Source: Acinetobacter sp. N54.MGS-139
GTDB taxonomy: Bacteria > Pseudomonadota > Gammaproteobacteria > Burkholderiales > Burkholderiaceae_F
DNA length: 48,556 nucleotides
Direction: 5' to 3'
NCBI GenBank assembly: GCA_000980495.1
Contig: LARN01000012.1
Span: 1-48,556 of the forward strand
Position numbers and translations under genes: made by a program. The notes under the pieces were generated by a model, which worked only from the letters and a program-made list of their open reading frames with translations, was not told the origin of the DNA and ran no database searches. This document shows positions 7,650 to 16,398 of the stretch, piece after piece (positions within the stretch are counted from its first letter, which is position 1; each line of letters starts with the position of its first letter).

Positions 7650-9308
7650 ATGAACGGTTTTACCTTACTTATCGGCTCAGCGGTCATCTTTCTGATCGCC
7701 TATGTCGTTTATGGCTCCTGGCTTGCCAAGCAATGGGGCATCGACCCGACGCGCAAAACACCGGCAGAAACTCAGAAGGACGGCATTGACTACCTTCCGA
7801 CAAAACCGGCTGTTCTCCTCGGACACCACTTCTCTTCAATTGCAGGCGCCGGCCCGATTGTCGGTCCGATTACGGCTGCTGTCTTCGGTTGGGTTCCCGT
7901 CACACTGTGGATTATTGTCGGCAGCGTCTTCTTCGGCGGCGTACATGACTACGGTTCTTTGGTGGCTTCTTTGCGCCATAAAGGCAAGAGTATCGGCCAA
8001 ATTATCGAAGCCAACATCGGAGAAAAAGCCAAGATTCTCTTCGCCATCTTTGCTTGGATTACCTTGCTGGTTGTGATTGCCGCCTTCGCCAACATCGTTG
8101 CTGCTACTTTCGTAGCCAACCCCGGCGCCGGCACATCCTCCCTGCTCTTCATTCTGCTCGCTGTCGCTTTCGGCCTGCTCGTCTATCGTACCGGCATGTC
8201 TCTTTTCCTCGGTACGGTTCTGGGCCTCATCGGTATGGCTGCCGCTTTCTACATCGGCCATATTTTCCCGATCGTCCTCTCTAAGGATATGTGGCTCTTG
8301 ATTATGATGGGCTACATCTTTGTTGCTTCCATCGCACCGGTTTGGATTCTCTTGCAGCCTCGCGACTACCTGAACTCCTTCCTGCTCTATCTGATGATCA
8401 TTGCTGCCTTCCTCGGCATTTGCTTCTATCAGCCAACCATGGAGATTTCTCCGTTCGTAGGCTTTGATCTCGGAGGGGGCCAGTGGCTCTTCCCGGTTCT
8501 ATTCGTTACCGTCGCCTGCGGTGCCATTTCCGGTTTCCATTCTTTAGTCAGCTCCGGCACCAGCTCCAAGCAGCTCGACAACGAAAAGAACGCCAAGCTC
8601 ATCGGGTACGGCTCCATGCTAATTGAAGGCCTCCTGGCAATCTGCGCCATCATTTCCGTTGCTTACGTTGCCGCTGACAAACTGCCTGCTCTCCTGAAAG
8701 CCGGCGGCCCGGTCAATGCCTTCTCTCAAGGCACCGCAACCTTCATGACCGCGCTGGGTCTTGATTTCAACCTGTCTAAAGAGTTCGTTGCTTTGACGAT
8801 TTCCGCCTTTGCACTTACTACGCTGGACACCGCAACCCGCCTCGGACGATTCATCTTCCAAGAGCTGGTTACACGTCCTGTCGAAAGCCGCAATGGCGGC
8901 AAGGAACAGCCTATTGCTGCTTTCCTCGGCAACCGTTACGTCGCAACTGCGATCACGATCGCTCTGGCCTGGTACATGTCTATCGGTTCTTACCTCACGA
9001 TTTGGCCGATTTTCGGTACCGCCAACCAGATGCTTGCCGCTCTGTCTCTGCTCGCTATCGCTGCTTGGCTCAGAAAAGAAAACAGAAAGACATTCATGGT
9101 CACGATTCCGATGTACTTCATGTTTGCCGTTACTTTCTGCTCTCTTGGTCAGCTCATTTATGCCAACCTTGGCAAGAACTGGCTGATCGTCGGCATCTCT
9201 GCCGGTCTGGCTGTTCTGTCTGCCGCCCTGTTCATTGAAGCCTACCGAGTCTTCAGCAATGACAAGGGTCAGATCCCCAACAACCTTCAAGCTCAAAATC
9301 AAGAGTAA
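7650..9308 (+). CDS. cstA: CstA-family carbon-starvation transporter
   Basis: CstA-family inner-membrane transporters take up pyruvate or peptides, typically during carbon starvation. The 552-aa protein is hydrophobic throughout. Family signatures are DGIDYLPTKPAVLLGHHFSS, AGAGPIVGPI, GSVFFGGVHDYGSL near the N-terminus, WILLQPRDYLNSF, FHSLVSSGTSSKQL, and LTTLDTATRLGRFIFQEL near residue 390. It is shorter than E. coli CstA/BtsT (about 700) and resembles the compact forms. ATG 7650 is chosen because AGGA at 7640-7643 gives a 6-nt spacing; an ATG at 7644 would touch the ribosome site. Substrate is not deducible from sequence. It ends in a strong terminator. Confidence 0.93.
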   Translation: MNGFTLLIGSAVIFLIAYVVYGSWLAKQWGIDPTRKTPAETQKDGIDYLPTKPAVLLGHHFSSIAGAGPIVGPITAAVFGWVPVTLWIIVGSVFFGGVHDYGSLVASLRHKGKSIGQIIEANIGEKAKILFAIFAWITLLVVIAAFANIVAATFVANPGAGTSSLLFILLAVAFGLLVYRTGMSLFLGTVLGLIGMAAAFYIGHIFPIVLSKDMWLLIMMGYIFVASIAPVWILLQPRDYLNSFLLYLMIIAAFLGICFYQPTMEISPFVGFDLGGGQWLFPVLFVTVACGAISGFHSLVSSGTSSKQLDNEKNAKLIGYGSMLIEGLLAICAIISVAYVAADKLPALLKAGGPVNAFSQGTATFMTALGLDFNLSKEFVALTISAFALTTLDTATRLGRFIFQELVTRPVESRNGGKEQPIAAFLGNRYVATAITIALAWYMSIGSYLTIWPIFGTANQMLAALSLLAIAAWLRKENRKTFMVTIPMYFMFAVTFCSLGQLIYANLGKNWLIVGISAGLAVLSAALFIEAYRVFSNDKGQIPNNLQAQNQE

Positions 9309-9335
9309 GTCAGTAGTTACTCACTCGTGAAGTTT

Positions 9336-9370
9336 CGGCCTTCGCCCAAAAAGCGAAGGCCGTTTCGTTT
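9336..9370 (+). terminator. Rho-independent terminator after cstA
   Basis: A perfect 10-bp stem, CGGCCTTCGC (9336-9345) with GCGAAGGCCG (9353-9362), then TTTCGTTT. Confidence 0.93.
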
Positions 9371-9552
9371 AGGCTTGTTTAGAAACACTGAGCCTTCTGT
9401 CAGACTATTCCTGGCTGAGAATATCCCGATTCAGCATCTCCAACTCATCAATTAAAAGGCAACTGCAACCCGTTGTTTTATCTTTAAAGCTCTTTCGGTC
9501 CATCTTAGAGCCACTGGAGATGCTTTTTAGAATAGCGCCCCTCCCCGAGTCC
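9371..9552. other. Intergenic stretch with no gene
   Basis: Between the cstA terminator and the terminator of the opposing operon I see no ORF, tRNA or repeat that can be supported. Confidence 0.5.
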
Positions 9553-9601
9553 ATCCAAAACAAAATTCCCGCCGAGCCTTATTTAATCTGAGCGGGAATT
9601 T
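9553..9601 (-). terminator. Terminator of the minus-strand yggT operon
   Basis: Read on the minus strand, AAATTCCCGC (9601-9592) pairs with GCGGGAATTT (9572-9563) and is followed by TGTTTT. It lies 60 nt beyond the yggT stop. Confidence 0.75.
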
Positions 9602-9660
9602 AGCTTTTATTTGCGTCTGCCGCCGTGGAAAATCAAGCAGCAGGCAGAGCATCAAAGGAG

Positions 9661-10191
9661 TTATGTCAGCGGTGCGAGCAGCGCTAAAACAATATTGGCA
9701 ACCAAGAAGAAGACGATCGCAGAAAAATCAATGTTCTTCCAGACCGGAATAAATTTCTTAATCGGAGCCAGGAAGGGATAGCAGAGATAACTCAGCGTAC
9801 GGTAAAGAGCGCTTGTTTGGTTTACCCAAGAAAGAATGCAGAAAAGCAAAGCGGCAAACATTGCAAGCTCAATCGCCCAGTAAACCACAAGCACAGCAGA
9901 GCCCAAGAAGAACGGAAAGAATCCGCCGGCACCGGATCCCATCAGCCAGTGGAAAAACTGATAGATAACGGCGACTAAATAGCAGACAAAAATGGAAGGC
10001 CAGTCAATAGTCGGTGTTCTCGGGATAAATCTAGAGACAGAACCGACAGCCCACTGCGTCGTGGTATAGGCAAAAGAAGTGATCGGATCGTTTCCGGGAG
10101 CACGCAAAAACTTTAAATAAGCTCTTAATAAGAGCAGGCACGCGAAAACCGTGCAGAGAAGTCTAAGGGTTAATAAAAAAATCGCGGACAC
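9661..10191 (-). CDS. yggT: YggT-family integral membrane protein
   Basis: YggT proteins are small inner-membrane proteins of unclear role, linked to osmotic tolerance or cell-division factors in different bacteria. The 176-aa protein has two YGGT-like units, each with a membrane helix pair: an N-terminal one (FLLTLRLLCTVFACLLLLRAYLK region) and a second ending in CILSWVNQTSALYRTLSYL and YPFLAPIKKFIP, the typical family signature with the PxL/P motif. It starts with GTG at 10191; AGAGGA precedes it at about 7 nt. It follows ampD on the same strand after a 100-nt gap and probably belongs to the same transcript. Confidence 0.88.
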   Translation of the reverse strand: MSAIFLLTLRLLCTVFACLLLLRAYLKFLRAPGNDPITSFAYTTTQWAVGSVSRFIPRTPTIDWPSIFVCYLVAVIYQFFHWLMGSGAGGFFPFFLGSAVLVVYWAIELAMFAALLFCILSWVNQTSALYRTLSYLCYPFLAPIKKFIPVWKNIDFSAIVFFLVANIVLALLAPLT

Positions 10192-10290
10192 TTTCTGATC
10201 CTCTCGTTTTATTTGTTTTGTTGTTAATCATTCTAAATGAGGCGGCGGCCAACAATGCAGAATTTTGGCCTGAACCGCTCAATTAGACAT

Positions 10291-10857
10291 TTAGACGTAA
10301 GGAAAACACAACGGCTTACCGGTCTTGCAGAGACTCTCATACATAAGCCAGTCGAAAGCGGGGCCCGGATCCGTCTTGCGAAGCGGCGCGATCATGGAAT
10401 GACCCGTGACATATTTGATGGGATAGGCTTCGGCAAGCGCGTCAGTGAGTCGCGCGAGCGTTTCATACTGCACTCGCTCGTAGGGCGTCGAATCCGTGCC
10501 TTCGAGCTCCACGCCAATCGAGAAATCGTTGCAGTTCTCACGGCCCTTGAAAGAGGAAACGCCGGCGTGCCAGGCCCGGTCCAAACAGGAAACGTACTGG
10601 AACAAGCGTCCGATTCGGTCAATAAAGAAGTGCGAAGAAACACGCAGCCCTTCTAAATCTTGGTAGGACGGATGCTTGCAGCAGTCAAGCGTCCCGCAGA
10701 AAAGCGCGTCTACGTCCCCGGTTCCGAACTGACCGGCAGGCAAACTGATGTTGTGTATCACCAGAAGAGAAATCTCCTCGCCTTCCGGTCGTTCGTTGAA
10801 ATGCTCGGAAGGCCGAATTGCTGCTTCGTCACACCAGCCGTTAGGAAAAATTCGCAT
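10291..10857 (-). CDS. ampD: 1,6-anhydro-N-acetylmuramyl-L-alanine amidase
   Basis: A cytoplasmic zinc amidase in peptidoglycan recycling; it cleaves the peptide from anhydro-muropeptides and so limits inducers of AmpC-type regulators. The 188-aa length and zinc ligands H35 (LLVIHNISLP), H153 (VTGHSMIAP) and D163 (KTDPGPAFDW) match E. coli AmpD H34/H154/D164. Also conserved are SSHFFIDRIG, RAWHAGVSSFKGRENCNDFS and SIGVELEGTD. The ATG at 10857 shares its A with the TGA of the preceding gene, which fixes the start and implies translational coupling. An in-frame upstream start would run 14 codons into that gene. Confidence 0.96.
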   Translation of the reverse strand: MRIFPNGWCDEAAIRPSEHFNERPEGEEISLLVIHNISLPAGQFGTGDVDALFCGTLDCCKHPSYQDLEGLRVSSHFFIDRIGRLFQYVSCLDRAWHAGVSSFKGRENCNDFSIGVELEGTDSTPYERVQYETLARLTDALAEAYPIKYVTGHSMIAPLRKTDPGPAFDWLMYESLCKTGKPLCFPYV

Positions 10858-11123
10858 CAGTGCGCCTTCGGGCCTTTCATTGCGTGCTGACGGCTGCAAT
10901 AGTACTTCCCGTTGCTGTAGATGGCTTCACTGATCGGAACATACAAACCGCAGTTGGCGCACGAAACCATCTTTTCGCCCGGCATATCGTTTTTGTGTTC
11001 CGCAAGGTTGGCTTTTTCCTGTTTATCCAGGCGTTTTTCAAGCTGAATTTGCTTTAAACGCATAGAGCGCCAGGCAAAGTAAATAACGGCAATGATCAGT
11101 ACGAAGAAAATGATCCTGGACAT
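10857..11123 (-). CDS. PP0621-family protein (membrane anchor plus zinc ribbon)
   Basis: An 88-aa protein with an N-terminal membrane helix (residues 3-18, IIFFVLIIAVIYFAW), a short basic/charged linker, and a C-terminal metal-binding motif: C-x2-C in MVSCANCGLYVP and C-x3-H in YYCSRQHA. The MVxCxxCGLxVPxSEAI block is characteristic of the uncharacterised PP0621 family of beta- and gammaproteobacteria. Function is unknown; the paired Cys/His suggest a structural zinc. It sits 3 nt after ypjD and overlaps ampD by one base, so it is the middle gene of a tight operon. Confidence 0.82.
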   Translation of the reverse strand: MSRIIFFVLIIAVIYFAWRSMRLKQIQLEKRLDKQEKANLAEHKNDMPGEKMVSCANCGLYVPISEAIYSNGKYYCSRQHAMKGPKAH

Positions 11124-11126
11124 GAC

Positions 11127-11960
11127 TTAGGCTCCCGGAACAACTTCCATAACAAAGCGAACGCCGATATAAGAAACCATCAGAACGCAGAAGCCGATAA
11201 CGGTCCAAAGGGCGGCAAACTTTCCTCTCCAGCCTCTGAGATGATGTCCGAGAAGCAGGATTCCGAAAATGAACCAGGCCATGCAGGTGGTGACAGTCTT
11301 GTGGTCAAAACGGAAGGCTTGGCCGAAAAGTTCCTGTGAATAGACAGCGCCGAATAGAATCGCAGCGGTCAGAACAATGAATCCGACCCAGATCAGACGG
11401 AAAAGGATCTTCTCCATTTCCATCATAGACGGCATGTTGTCCAAGATATTGACGTGCTTTGCGCCGTCCTGAGAAATAAAGTCCTTAGACCGAACTCTCT
11501 TATGGACGGCCATTAAGAGAAGTCCCTGGATAAGCGCCATCGTCATCACGCTGTAAGCGAGAATCGCCAGAAGCAGATGCAGTCTGAAAGGACCGCTCGC
11601 GGTTTCGGGCTCAAGGGGAGAGCCCGGCAGCAGAAGCGGAAGAAGCATGCTGACCGCAGAGAGCGGCAGAACAAAAACCAGCATGGCGCCGATCTTGGAG
11701 AAGAAACTTTCCAAGAGCAGCAGGAACGTGCAGGTGAACAGCGTAATCGTCAAGGCAAGCGCCATTCCGAAGTGCGGAGTCCCGTACAGGAACAAAGCCT
11801 CGTAAATCAGATAAGCCTGGATCATAAGACCCGCGCAAATCAGGGGGCGAATCCAGAATTTCTCCGTAGGTTCAGGCTCTTGCAACGTTTTGTAAATTCC
11901 GAAGGCTGCGGCTAAATACAATACGGCCGCAAAAACGTAAAATATGGCATTCAATGTCAT
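11127..11960 (-). CDS. ypjD: CcsA/YpjD-type cytochrome c assembly family membrane protein
   Basis: A 277-aa protein with about eight membrane helices. The HxxLAxLAYSxM-like stretch RLHLLLAILAYSVMTMAL near residue 128 and the FRFDHKTVTTCMAWFIF / HHLRGWRGKFAAL region near 220-245 match the CcsA/HemX-like domain, whose histidines bind heme in true CcsA proteins. In E. coli the relative YpjD is likewise divergently encoded beside ffh, which supports the assignment. YpjD itself has been linked to magnesium/cobalt transport as well as cytochrome assembly, so the function stays open. It is the first gene of the minus-strand operon. Confidence 0.85.
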   Translation of the reverse strand: MTLNAIFYVFAAVLYLAAAFGIYKTLQEPEPTEKFWIRPLICAGLMIQAYLIYEALFLYGTPHFGMALALTITLFTCTFLLLLESFFSKIGAMLVFVLPLSAVSMLLPLLLPGSPLEPETASGPFRLHLLLAILAYSVMTMALIQGLLLMAVHKRVRSKDFISQDGAKHVNILDNMPSMMEMEKILFRLIWVGFIVLTAAILFGAVYSQELFGQAFRFDHKTVTTCMAWFIFGILLLGHHLRGWRGKFAALWTVIGFCVLMVSYIGVRFVMEVVPGA

Positions 11961-12027
11961 CGTTACGACTCTTTTTTATATAGTTGATCGTATTGTATGA
12001 CTTAACTCTTTCCTTTGAATTAATGTA

Positions 12028-13413
12028 ATGCTCGATTCTCTTACTCAGCGTCTTACCAAAGTCGTCAAAACCATTCGCGGACAAGCTCGTCTGACCGAAT
12101 CCAACATGCAGGACATGCTGCGTGAAATTCGTATTGCCCTCCTTGAGGCAGACGTTGCCATTCCCGTGGTCAAAGATCTCATTGCAAGAATTAAAGAAAA
12201 AGCCCTCGGTACCGAAGTTCAGACAAGCCTGACTCCGGGCCAGGCATTGGTCGGCATTGTTCACGACGAATTAACAAAAGTAATCGGCGGAGAGGATCCT
12301 GAAAATGTTCGCGAGATCAATCTCGCCACTCAGCCTCCCGCAATCATCCTGTTAGCCGGCCTCCAGGGTGCCGGTAAAACGACGACCGCCGGTAAGCTCG
12401 GTAAATGGCTTAAAGAAGAAAAGAAGAAAAAAGTTCTGACCGTTTCCGCCGACGTGTATCGTCCTGCCGCTATTGATCAGCTGCAAACGGTTTCTCAGCA
12501 AGCCAACATCGATTTCTTCCCGAGCACCCCTAACGAAAAACCGCTCGACATTGCCCGCAAGGCCCTCGAATACGCAAAGCTTCATTACTACGACGTACTC
12601 ATCGTCGATACGGCCGGTCGCTTAGCGATCGACGAACAGATGATGAATGAGGTCAGCGATCTGGAAAAATTCTTGAATCCGATCGAGACCTTCTTCGTGG
12701 TCGACGCCATGGTCGGTCAGGACGCGGTCAACACTGCCAAAGCCTTCGGCGAGAAACTCCCGCTCACCGGCGTGATTCTCACCAAGGTCGACGGCGACTC
12801 CCGAGGCGGTGCGGCGCTTTCCGTCCGCATGGTCACCGGCAAGCCCATCAAATTCATGGGTGTGGGCGAAAAACTCAACGGCTTCCAGCGCTTTGATCCG
12901 CAGGCCATGGCCGGCCGAATCCTCGGCATGGGCGACATCGTTTCTCTTGTCGATGAAGTCCGCAAGAACGTGGATATCGAAAAGGCCCAGAAGTTCGCTG
13001 AAAAAATGCGCAGGGGCGACGATTTCACGCTCGAAGACTTCAAGGATCAGCTTGCTCAAGTCAAGAACATGGGCAGTTTCTCCTCCTTAATTGAGAAACT
13101 CCCGGCACAGTTCGCCCAGGCCGCCGGTCAGGTTGACGACGAACAGGCTAAAAAACAGCTCGCCCGTACTGAAGCCATCATCAATTCGATGACACCGCAT
13201 GAGCGCAGAAAACCCGAAATCATCAAAGCAAGCCGCAAGCGCAGAATCGCTGCCGGCGCCGGCACCACCGTTCAGGAAGTCAACCGTCTGCTCAAACAGT
13301 TTGAGCAGAGCCGCGAAATGATGAAGATGATGAAAAAAGGCGGCATGGGCAAAATGATGCGCGCCTTCAGAAGCCTTAGCGGCCGCTTCCCGGGTATGGG
13401 CGGAGGCTTCTAG
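12028..13413 (+). CDS. ffh: Signal recognition particle protein (Ffh/SRP54)
   Basis: Ffh is the GTPase that, with 4.5S RNA, targets membrane proteins to FtsY and SecYEG. The 461-aa protein has the N domain (1-95), the G domain with G1 GLQGAGKTTT (K117), DVYRPAA, DTAGR, and TKVDGD with GxGE (MGVGEKLNGFQRFDP), and the M domain with ITPxER-like MTPHERRKPE and SRKRRIAAGAG (RNA-binding), ending in a methionine-rich tail (MMKMMKKGGMGKMMRAF). It starts at ATG 12028 with only a weak ribosome site. Its TAG shares the G of the ruvC GTG start, so it heads the ffh-ruvCAB string. Confidence 0.97.
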   Translation: MLDSLTQRLTKVVKTIRGQARLTESNMQDMLREIRIALLEADVAIPVVKDLIARIKEKALGTEVQTSLTPGQALVGIVHDELTKVIGGEDPENVREINLATQPPAIILLAGLQGAGKTTTAGKLGKWLKEEKKKKVLTVSADVYRPAAIDQLQTVSQQANIDFFPSTPNEKPLDIARKALEYAKLHYYDVLIVDTAGRLAIDEQMMNEVSDLEKFLNPIETFFVVDAMVGQDAVNTAKAFGEKLPLTGVILTKVDGDSRGGAALSVRMVTGKPIKFMGVGEKLNGFQRFDPQAMAGRILGMGDIVSLVDEVRKNVDIEKAQKFAEKMRRGDDFTLEDFKDQLAQVKNMGSFSSLIEKLPAQFAQAAGQVDDEQAKKQLARTEAIINSMTPHERRKPEIIKASRKRRIAAGAGTTVQEVNRLLKQFEQSREMMKMMKKGGMGKMMRAFRSLSGRFPGMGGGF

Positions 13414-14018
13414 TGAGCCAAAAGGCTGTTCGTATTCTCGGAATTGACCCGGGTCTGAATCACACCGGCTACGGTTTTGTGGATTTTGTGCCCGGTCATT
13501 TCACCTATGTCGCCTCCGGCGTATTGAATGTACCGGCAGGCGAGCTTTCTGACCGGCTTGGATTCATTTTTAAGTCCTTGTCGGCTTTGATCGAGGAGCA
13601 TCATCCGAATGTCGCTTCGATTGAAAAAACTTTCTTGAATACGAACGCTCAGTCCAGCATGCTGCTGTCGCACGCAAGAGGCGCTGCGATGTGTGCTGTC
13701 GCATGTCACTCTATCCTATGCAAAGAAATCAGCACTCGCGAGATAAAAAAGTCCGTGACCGGCTACGGCGCCGCTGACAAAGATCAAGTGCTGCAAATGG
13801 TTCTAAGGCATCTGAAGCTTGAGGACACGCGCTTCAGTCCGGACGAGTCGGATGCCCTGGCAACCGCAATCTGCTACGGCAGCTCCAGTATCCTGCTCGG
13901 CCTCGTACCGACACTCGGAACCAAGGCCGGCAGCAGCGGAACCGGTGTGTCCCGCAGAGGCTCAAGTGCTCGCCGCTCAAGAAACGAGTGGACGAAACGT
14001 TATGAAGGAAAGGTTTAA
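13413..14018 (+). CDS. ruvC: Holliday-junction resolvase RuvC
   Basis: RuvC cleaves Holliday junctions with RuvAB during recombination. Catalytic acids are D12 (ILGIDPGLNHTGYG), E71 (SIEKTFLN), D144 and D147 (SPDESDALATAICY), in the order of E. coli D7, E66, D138 and D141. The start is GTG at 13413, overlapping the ffh stop by one base. At 201 aa it is longer than E. coli RuvC (173); the extra C-terminus is Gly/Ser/Arg-rich and basic (SRRGSSARRSRNEW), which may aid DNA binding. It is separated from ruvA by 3 nt. Confidence 0.97.
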   Translation: MSQKAVRILGIDPGLNHTGYGFVDFVPGHFTYVASGVLNVPAGELSDRLGFIFKSLSALIEEHHPNVASIEKTFLNTNAQSSMLLSHARGAAMCAVACHSILCKEISTREIKKSVTGYGAADKDQVLQMVLRHLKLEDTRFSPDESDALATAICYGSSSILLGLVPTLGTKAGSSGTGVSRRGSSARRSRNEWTKRYEGKV

Positions 14019-14021
14019 ATA

Positions 14022-14591
14022 ATGATTGCAACTATTCGAGGAAAGATTCTTCAAAAAAATCCTCCGCAAGTTGTTGTTGAATGCGGTGGACTGGGCTACG
14101 AGATCGATGTCCCGATGTCCACTTTCTACAATCTTCCGAACATCGGCGAAGAGGTGTTTCTGGAAACCGTCATGATCGTCCGCGAGGACGCTCAGCTTCT
14201 TTACGGCTTTTTGACTGCTCAGGAAAAATCGGTTTTCCGCCAGCTTCTGAAAGTCAGCGGCATCGGTCCGAGAATTTCGCTGGCCATGCTCTCCTCTATG
14301 TCCGCAGAAGACATCGGCAACGCTATTGCCAATAATGAAGTCGGACTTTTGACGATGGTTCCCGGCATCGGTAAGAAAACGGCCGAACGTCTCGTTCTTG
14401 AGCTGAAGGACAAGATGGTCGTCACTTCTGTGCCCACGGTTTCTTCCGTTCAGACAGAAGTCATTCAGGCTTTGGTTGCGTTGGGTTTCAGCGAACGCGA
14501 AGCTCGCGGCGCTGCGAAAAACGTCCCTGCCGATGCCGACGCCTCCGAAGGCATTCGTCTCTGCCTGCGTCAACTTGCTCAGAAAGGTTAA
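14022..14591 (+). CDS. ruvA: Holliday-junction DNA helicase subunit RuvA
   Basis: RuvA binds the four-way junction as a tetramer and loads RuvB. The 189-aa protein begins MIATIRGKIL and has the OB-fold domain (GLGYEIDVP), two helix-hairpin-helix motifs (LLKVSGIGPRISLAML near residue 75 and VPGIGKKTAERLVLELKDK near 113), an acidic/serine linker, and the C-terminal RuvB-binding domain (ALVALGFSEREARGAA). Length is a little under E. coli RuvA (203). Only 3 nt separate it from ruvC and from ruvB. Confidence 0.97.
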   Translation: MIATIRGKILQKNPPQVVVECGGLGYEIDVPMSTFYNLPNIGEEVFLETVMIVREDAQLLYGFLTAQEKSVFRQLLKVSGIGPRISLAMLSSMSAEDIGNAIANNEVGLLTMVPGIGKKTAERLVLELKDKMVVTSVPTVSSVQTEVIQALVALGFSEREARGAAKNVPADADASEGIRLCLRQLAQKG

Positions 14592-14594
14592 TCC

Positions 14595-15635
14595 ATGGCG
14601 GACAGCAATTCGATTCTTTCCTCTGAAAGAAAAGAAAAAGAAGAAGTTATCGACAAGGCCCTTCGTCCGACACGTCTCAAAGACTATGCCGGCCAAGACG
14701 GGATTCGTGAGCAGCTCGATCTCTTCATTACGGCTGCGCGCAACCGCGGCGAGGCCCTGGACCATGTTTTGCTCTTCGGGCCTCCGGGCTTAGGTAAAAC
14801 AACTCTGGCAAACATCATCGCCAACGAACTCGGCGTCAAACTTCGTCAAACCTCCGGCCCTGTCCTTGAAAAGGCAGGTGACCTGGCTGCAATGCTCACG
14901 AGCTTGGAGCCTCATGACGTCCTCTTCATTGACGAAATCCATCGTCTCTCCCCGGTTGTAGAGGAAATTCTTTATCCGGCCCTCGAAGACTTCAAACTCG
15001 ACATCATGATCGGCGAAGGCCCTGCTGCCCGTTCGATCAAAATTGATCTACCGCATTTCACGCTTGTCGGTGCGACTACGCGAGCCGGCTCATTGACCAA
15101 GCCGCTGCAGGATCGTTTCGGCATTCGAGCTCAGCTTCAGTATTACTCGCCTGAGGATCTGACCACCATCGTGCTGCGCTCCATGCACCTGCTGAACATG
15201 CCCGCAGACAAAGGCGCAGCCGGTGAGATCGCAAGACGCTCCCGCGGTACGCCTCGAATCGCAAACAGATTGCTTCGACGTATTCGTGACTTTTCTGAAG
15301 TCCGTCATCAAGGCCAATTGTCCGAGCAGATCGCAAAAGACGCTCTTACGATGCTGGAAGTTGACCCAATCGGCTTAGACAGTCTCGACTGCCAGTTCCT
15401 GCTCGCGATCATTGAGAAGTTCCAAGGCGGTCCCGTCGGTATCGAAAACCTGGCTTCCGCTGTCGGCGAAGAGTCTGATACGCTTCAAGACATGGTCGAG
15501 CCTTATCTGATCAAAGAAGGCTTTGTTCAGAGAACACCAAGGGGACGCGTGGCTACACCACGCGCATACAGCCATTTCGGGCTCGATAGAAAACATAAAG
15601 ATTTGGGGTTTTTATTCGATGACGACCAATATTAG
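14595..15635 (+). CDS. ruvB: Holliday-junction branch-migration ATPase RuvB
   Basis: RuvB is the hexameric AAA+ motor that pumps DNA through the RuvA-bound junction. The 346-aa protein has the N-terminal [11 protein letters not shown] stretch, Walker [13 protein letters not shown] (K68), Walker [10 protein letters not shown], sensor 1 GATTRAG, the arginine finger region [12 protein letters not shown], sensor 2 [18 protein letters not shown], and a winged-helix C-terminus ([13 protein letters not shown]). It ends DDDQY and overlaps the next ORF by 17 nt. Confidence 0.98.
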   Translation: MADSNSILSSERKEKEEVIDKALRPTRLKDYAGQDGIREQLDLFITAARNRGEALDHVLLFGPPGLGKTTLANIIANELGVKLRQTSGPVLEKAGDLAAMLTSLEPHDVLFIDEIHRLSPVVEEILYPALEDFKLDIMIGEGPAARSIKIDLPHFTLVGATTRAGSLTKPLQDRFGIRAQLQYYSPEDLTTIVLRSMHLLNMPADKGAAGEIARRSRGTPRIANRLLRRIRDFSEVRHQGQLSEQIAKDALTMLEVDPIGLDSLDCQFLLAIIEKFQGGPVGIENLASAVGEESDTLQDMVEPYLIKEGFVQRTPRGRVATPRAYSHFGLDRKHKDLGFLFDDDQY

Positions 15636-16341
15636 TGCTTACAACCTGTCTGAGCGTCAGACGCAGCTGGACTTGTCCGTTCTTCCCTACGATTTTGAAG
15701 ACAACGTCAAAGTATTGAGTGAACAGGCGCGTCAGACCTGGAACGACGTCCAAGATCTTGAAGCTTCTGCATGCCCTGACAATAAAGCTCAAATCACCAT
15801 CACAATGCACCCGTCTTTTGCTTCTCAGATTTATTTCCCTGAGGAGTTTCTGCTTGTCATGGGATTAGAGTGCGTCGGTGTCCGCCAGGTGCAGTGCTTC
15901 CCGCGCGACACTTCAAGCTGCGACACGGAAGACGGAGAAATTACCGTTGCGCTCGTCTGCGTCGGAAAGAGACAGGACATCCAGGCCATTCCCGGCAAAC
16001 TGGAAAAGGTTGTTTCCGACACACTCGTCGGAAAACAGATTCGAACCATTGAGAGCATTGAAGCCGTCTCGATCTACGACCGTTTGGACATTCCCAACGA
16101 TTACTTCGATGATCATTTCTTAGTCGGTGTTTATCAAACTCCGGGTAAGACTGTCGAAGAATCCAAAGAAGACTTTAAAAACTATGCCCAGAAAAACGAT
16201 CTTGAAGTACACCCCAACTTCTTAGTTGATAAGGAAGGTGTCTTCTACGTGCTTCTGCGCGGTGCCCGCTACAAACTCGATGCCATCGGCGACTACGCCT
16301 ATACCTTCTGTGTGCGCGTGCCGCCGCTGAAAAAAGCCTGA
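15619..16341 (+). CDS. Hypothetical protein between ruvB and recC, 240 aa
   Basis: I do not recognise this family. The likely start is ATG 15619 ([14 protein letters not shown]), inside the last codons of ruvB, with GGGG about 11 nt upstream; an in-frame ATG at 15523 lies deep inside ruvB and is unlikely. The protein is soluble and acidic, without signal peptide or helices. It has seven cysteines scattered through the middle (e.g. [31 protein letters not shown]) and a conserved-looking end ([20 protein letters not shown]). Overlap with ruvB suggests cotranscription with the recombination genes. Codon use is like its neighbours, so it is probably a real gene. Confidence 0.7.
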   Translation: MTTNISAYNLSERQTQLDLSVLPYDFEDNVKVLSEQARQTWNDVQDLEASACPDNKAQITITMHPSFASQIYFPEEFLLVMGLECVGVRQVQCFPRDTSSCDTEDGEITVALVCVGKRQDIQAIPGKLEKVVSDTLVGKQIRTIESIEAVSIYDRLDIPNDYFDDHFLVGVYQTPGKTVEESKEDFKNYAQKNDLEVHPNFLVDKEGVFYVLLRGARYKLDAIGDYAYTFCVRVPPLKKA

Positions 16342-16398
16342 CTCAGCAACTCACAACAAATTTAAATCGTCGGCTTTCCCTTTTTGGAGGGTCCTCTC

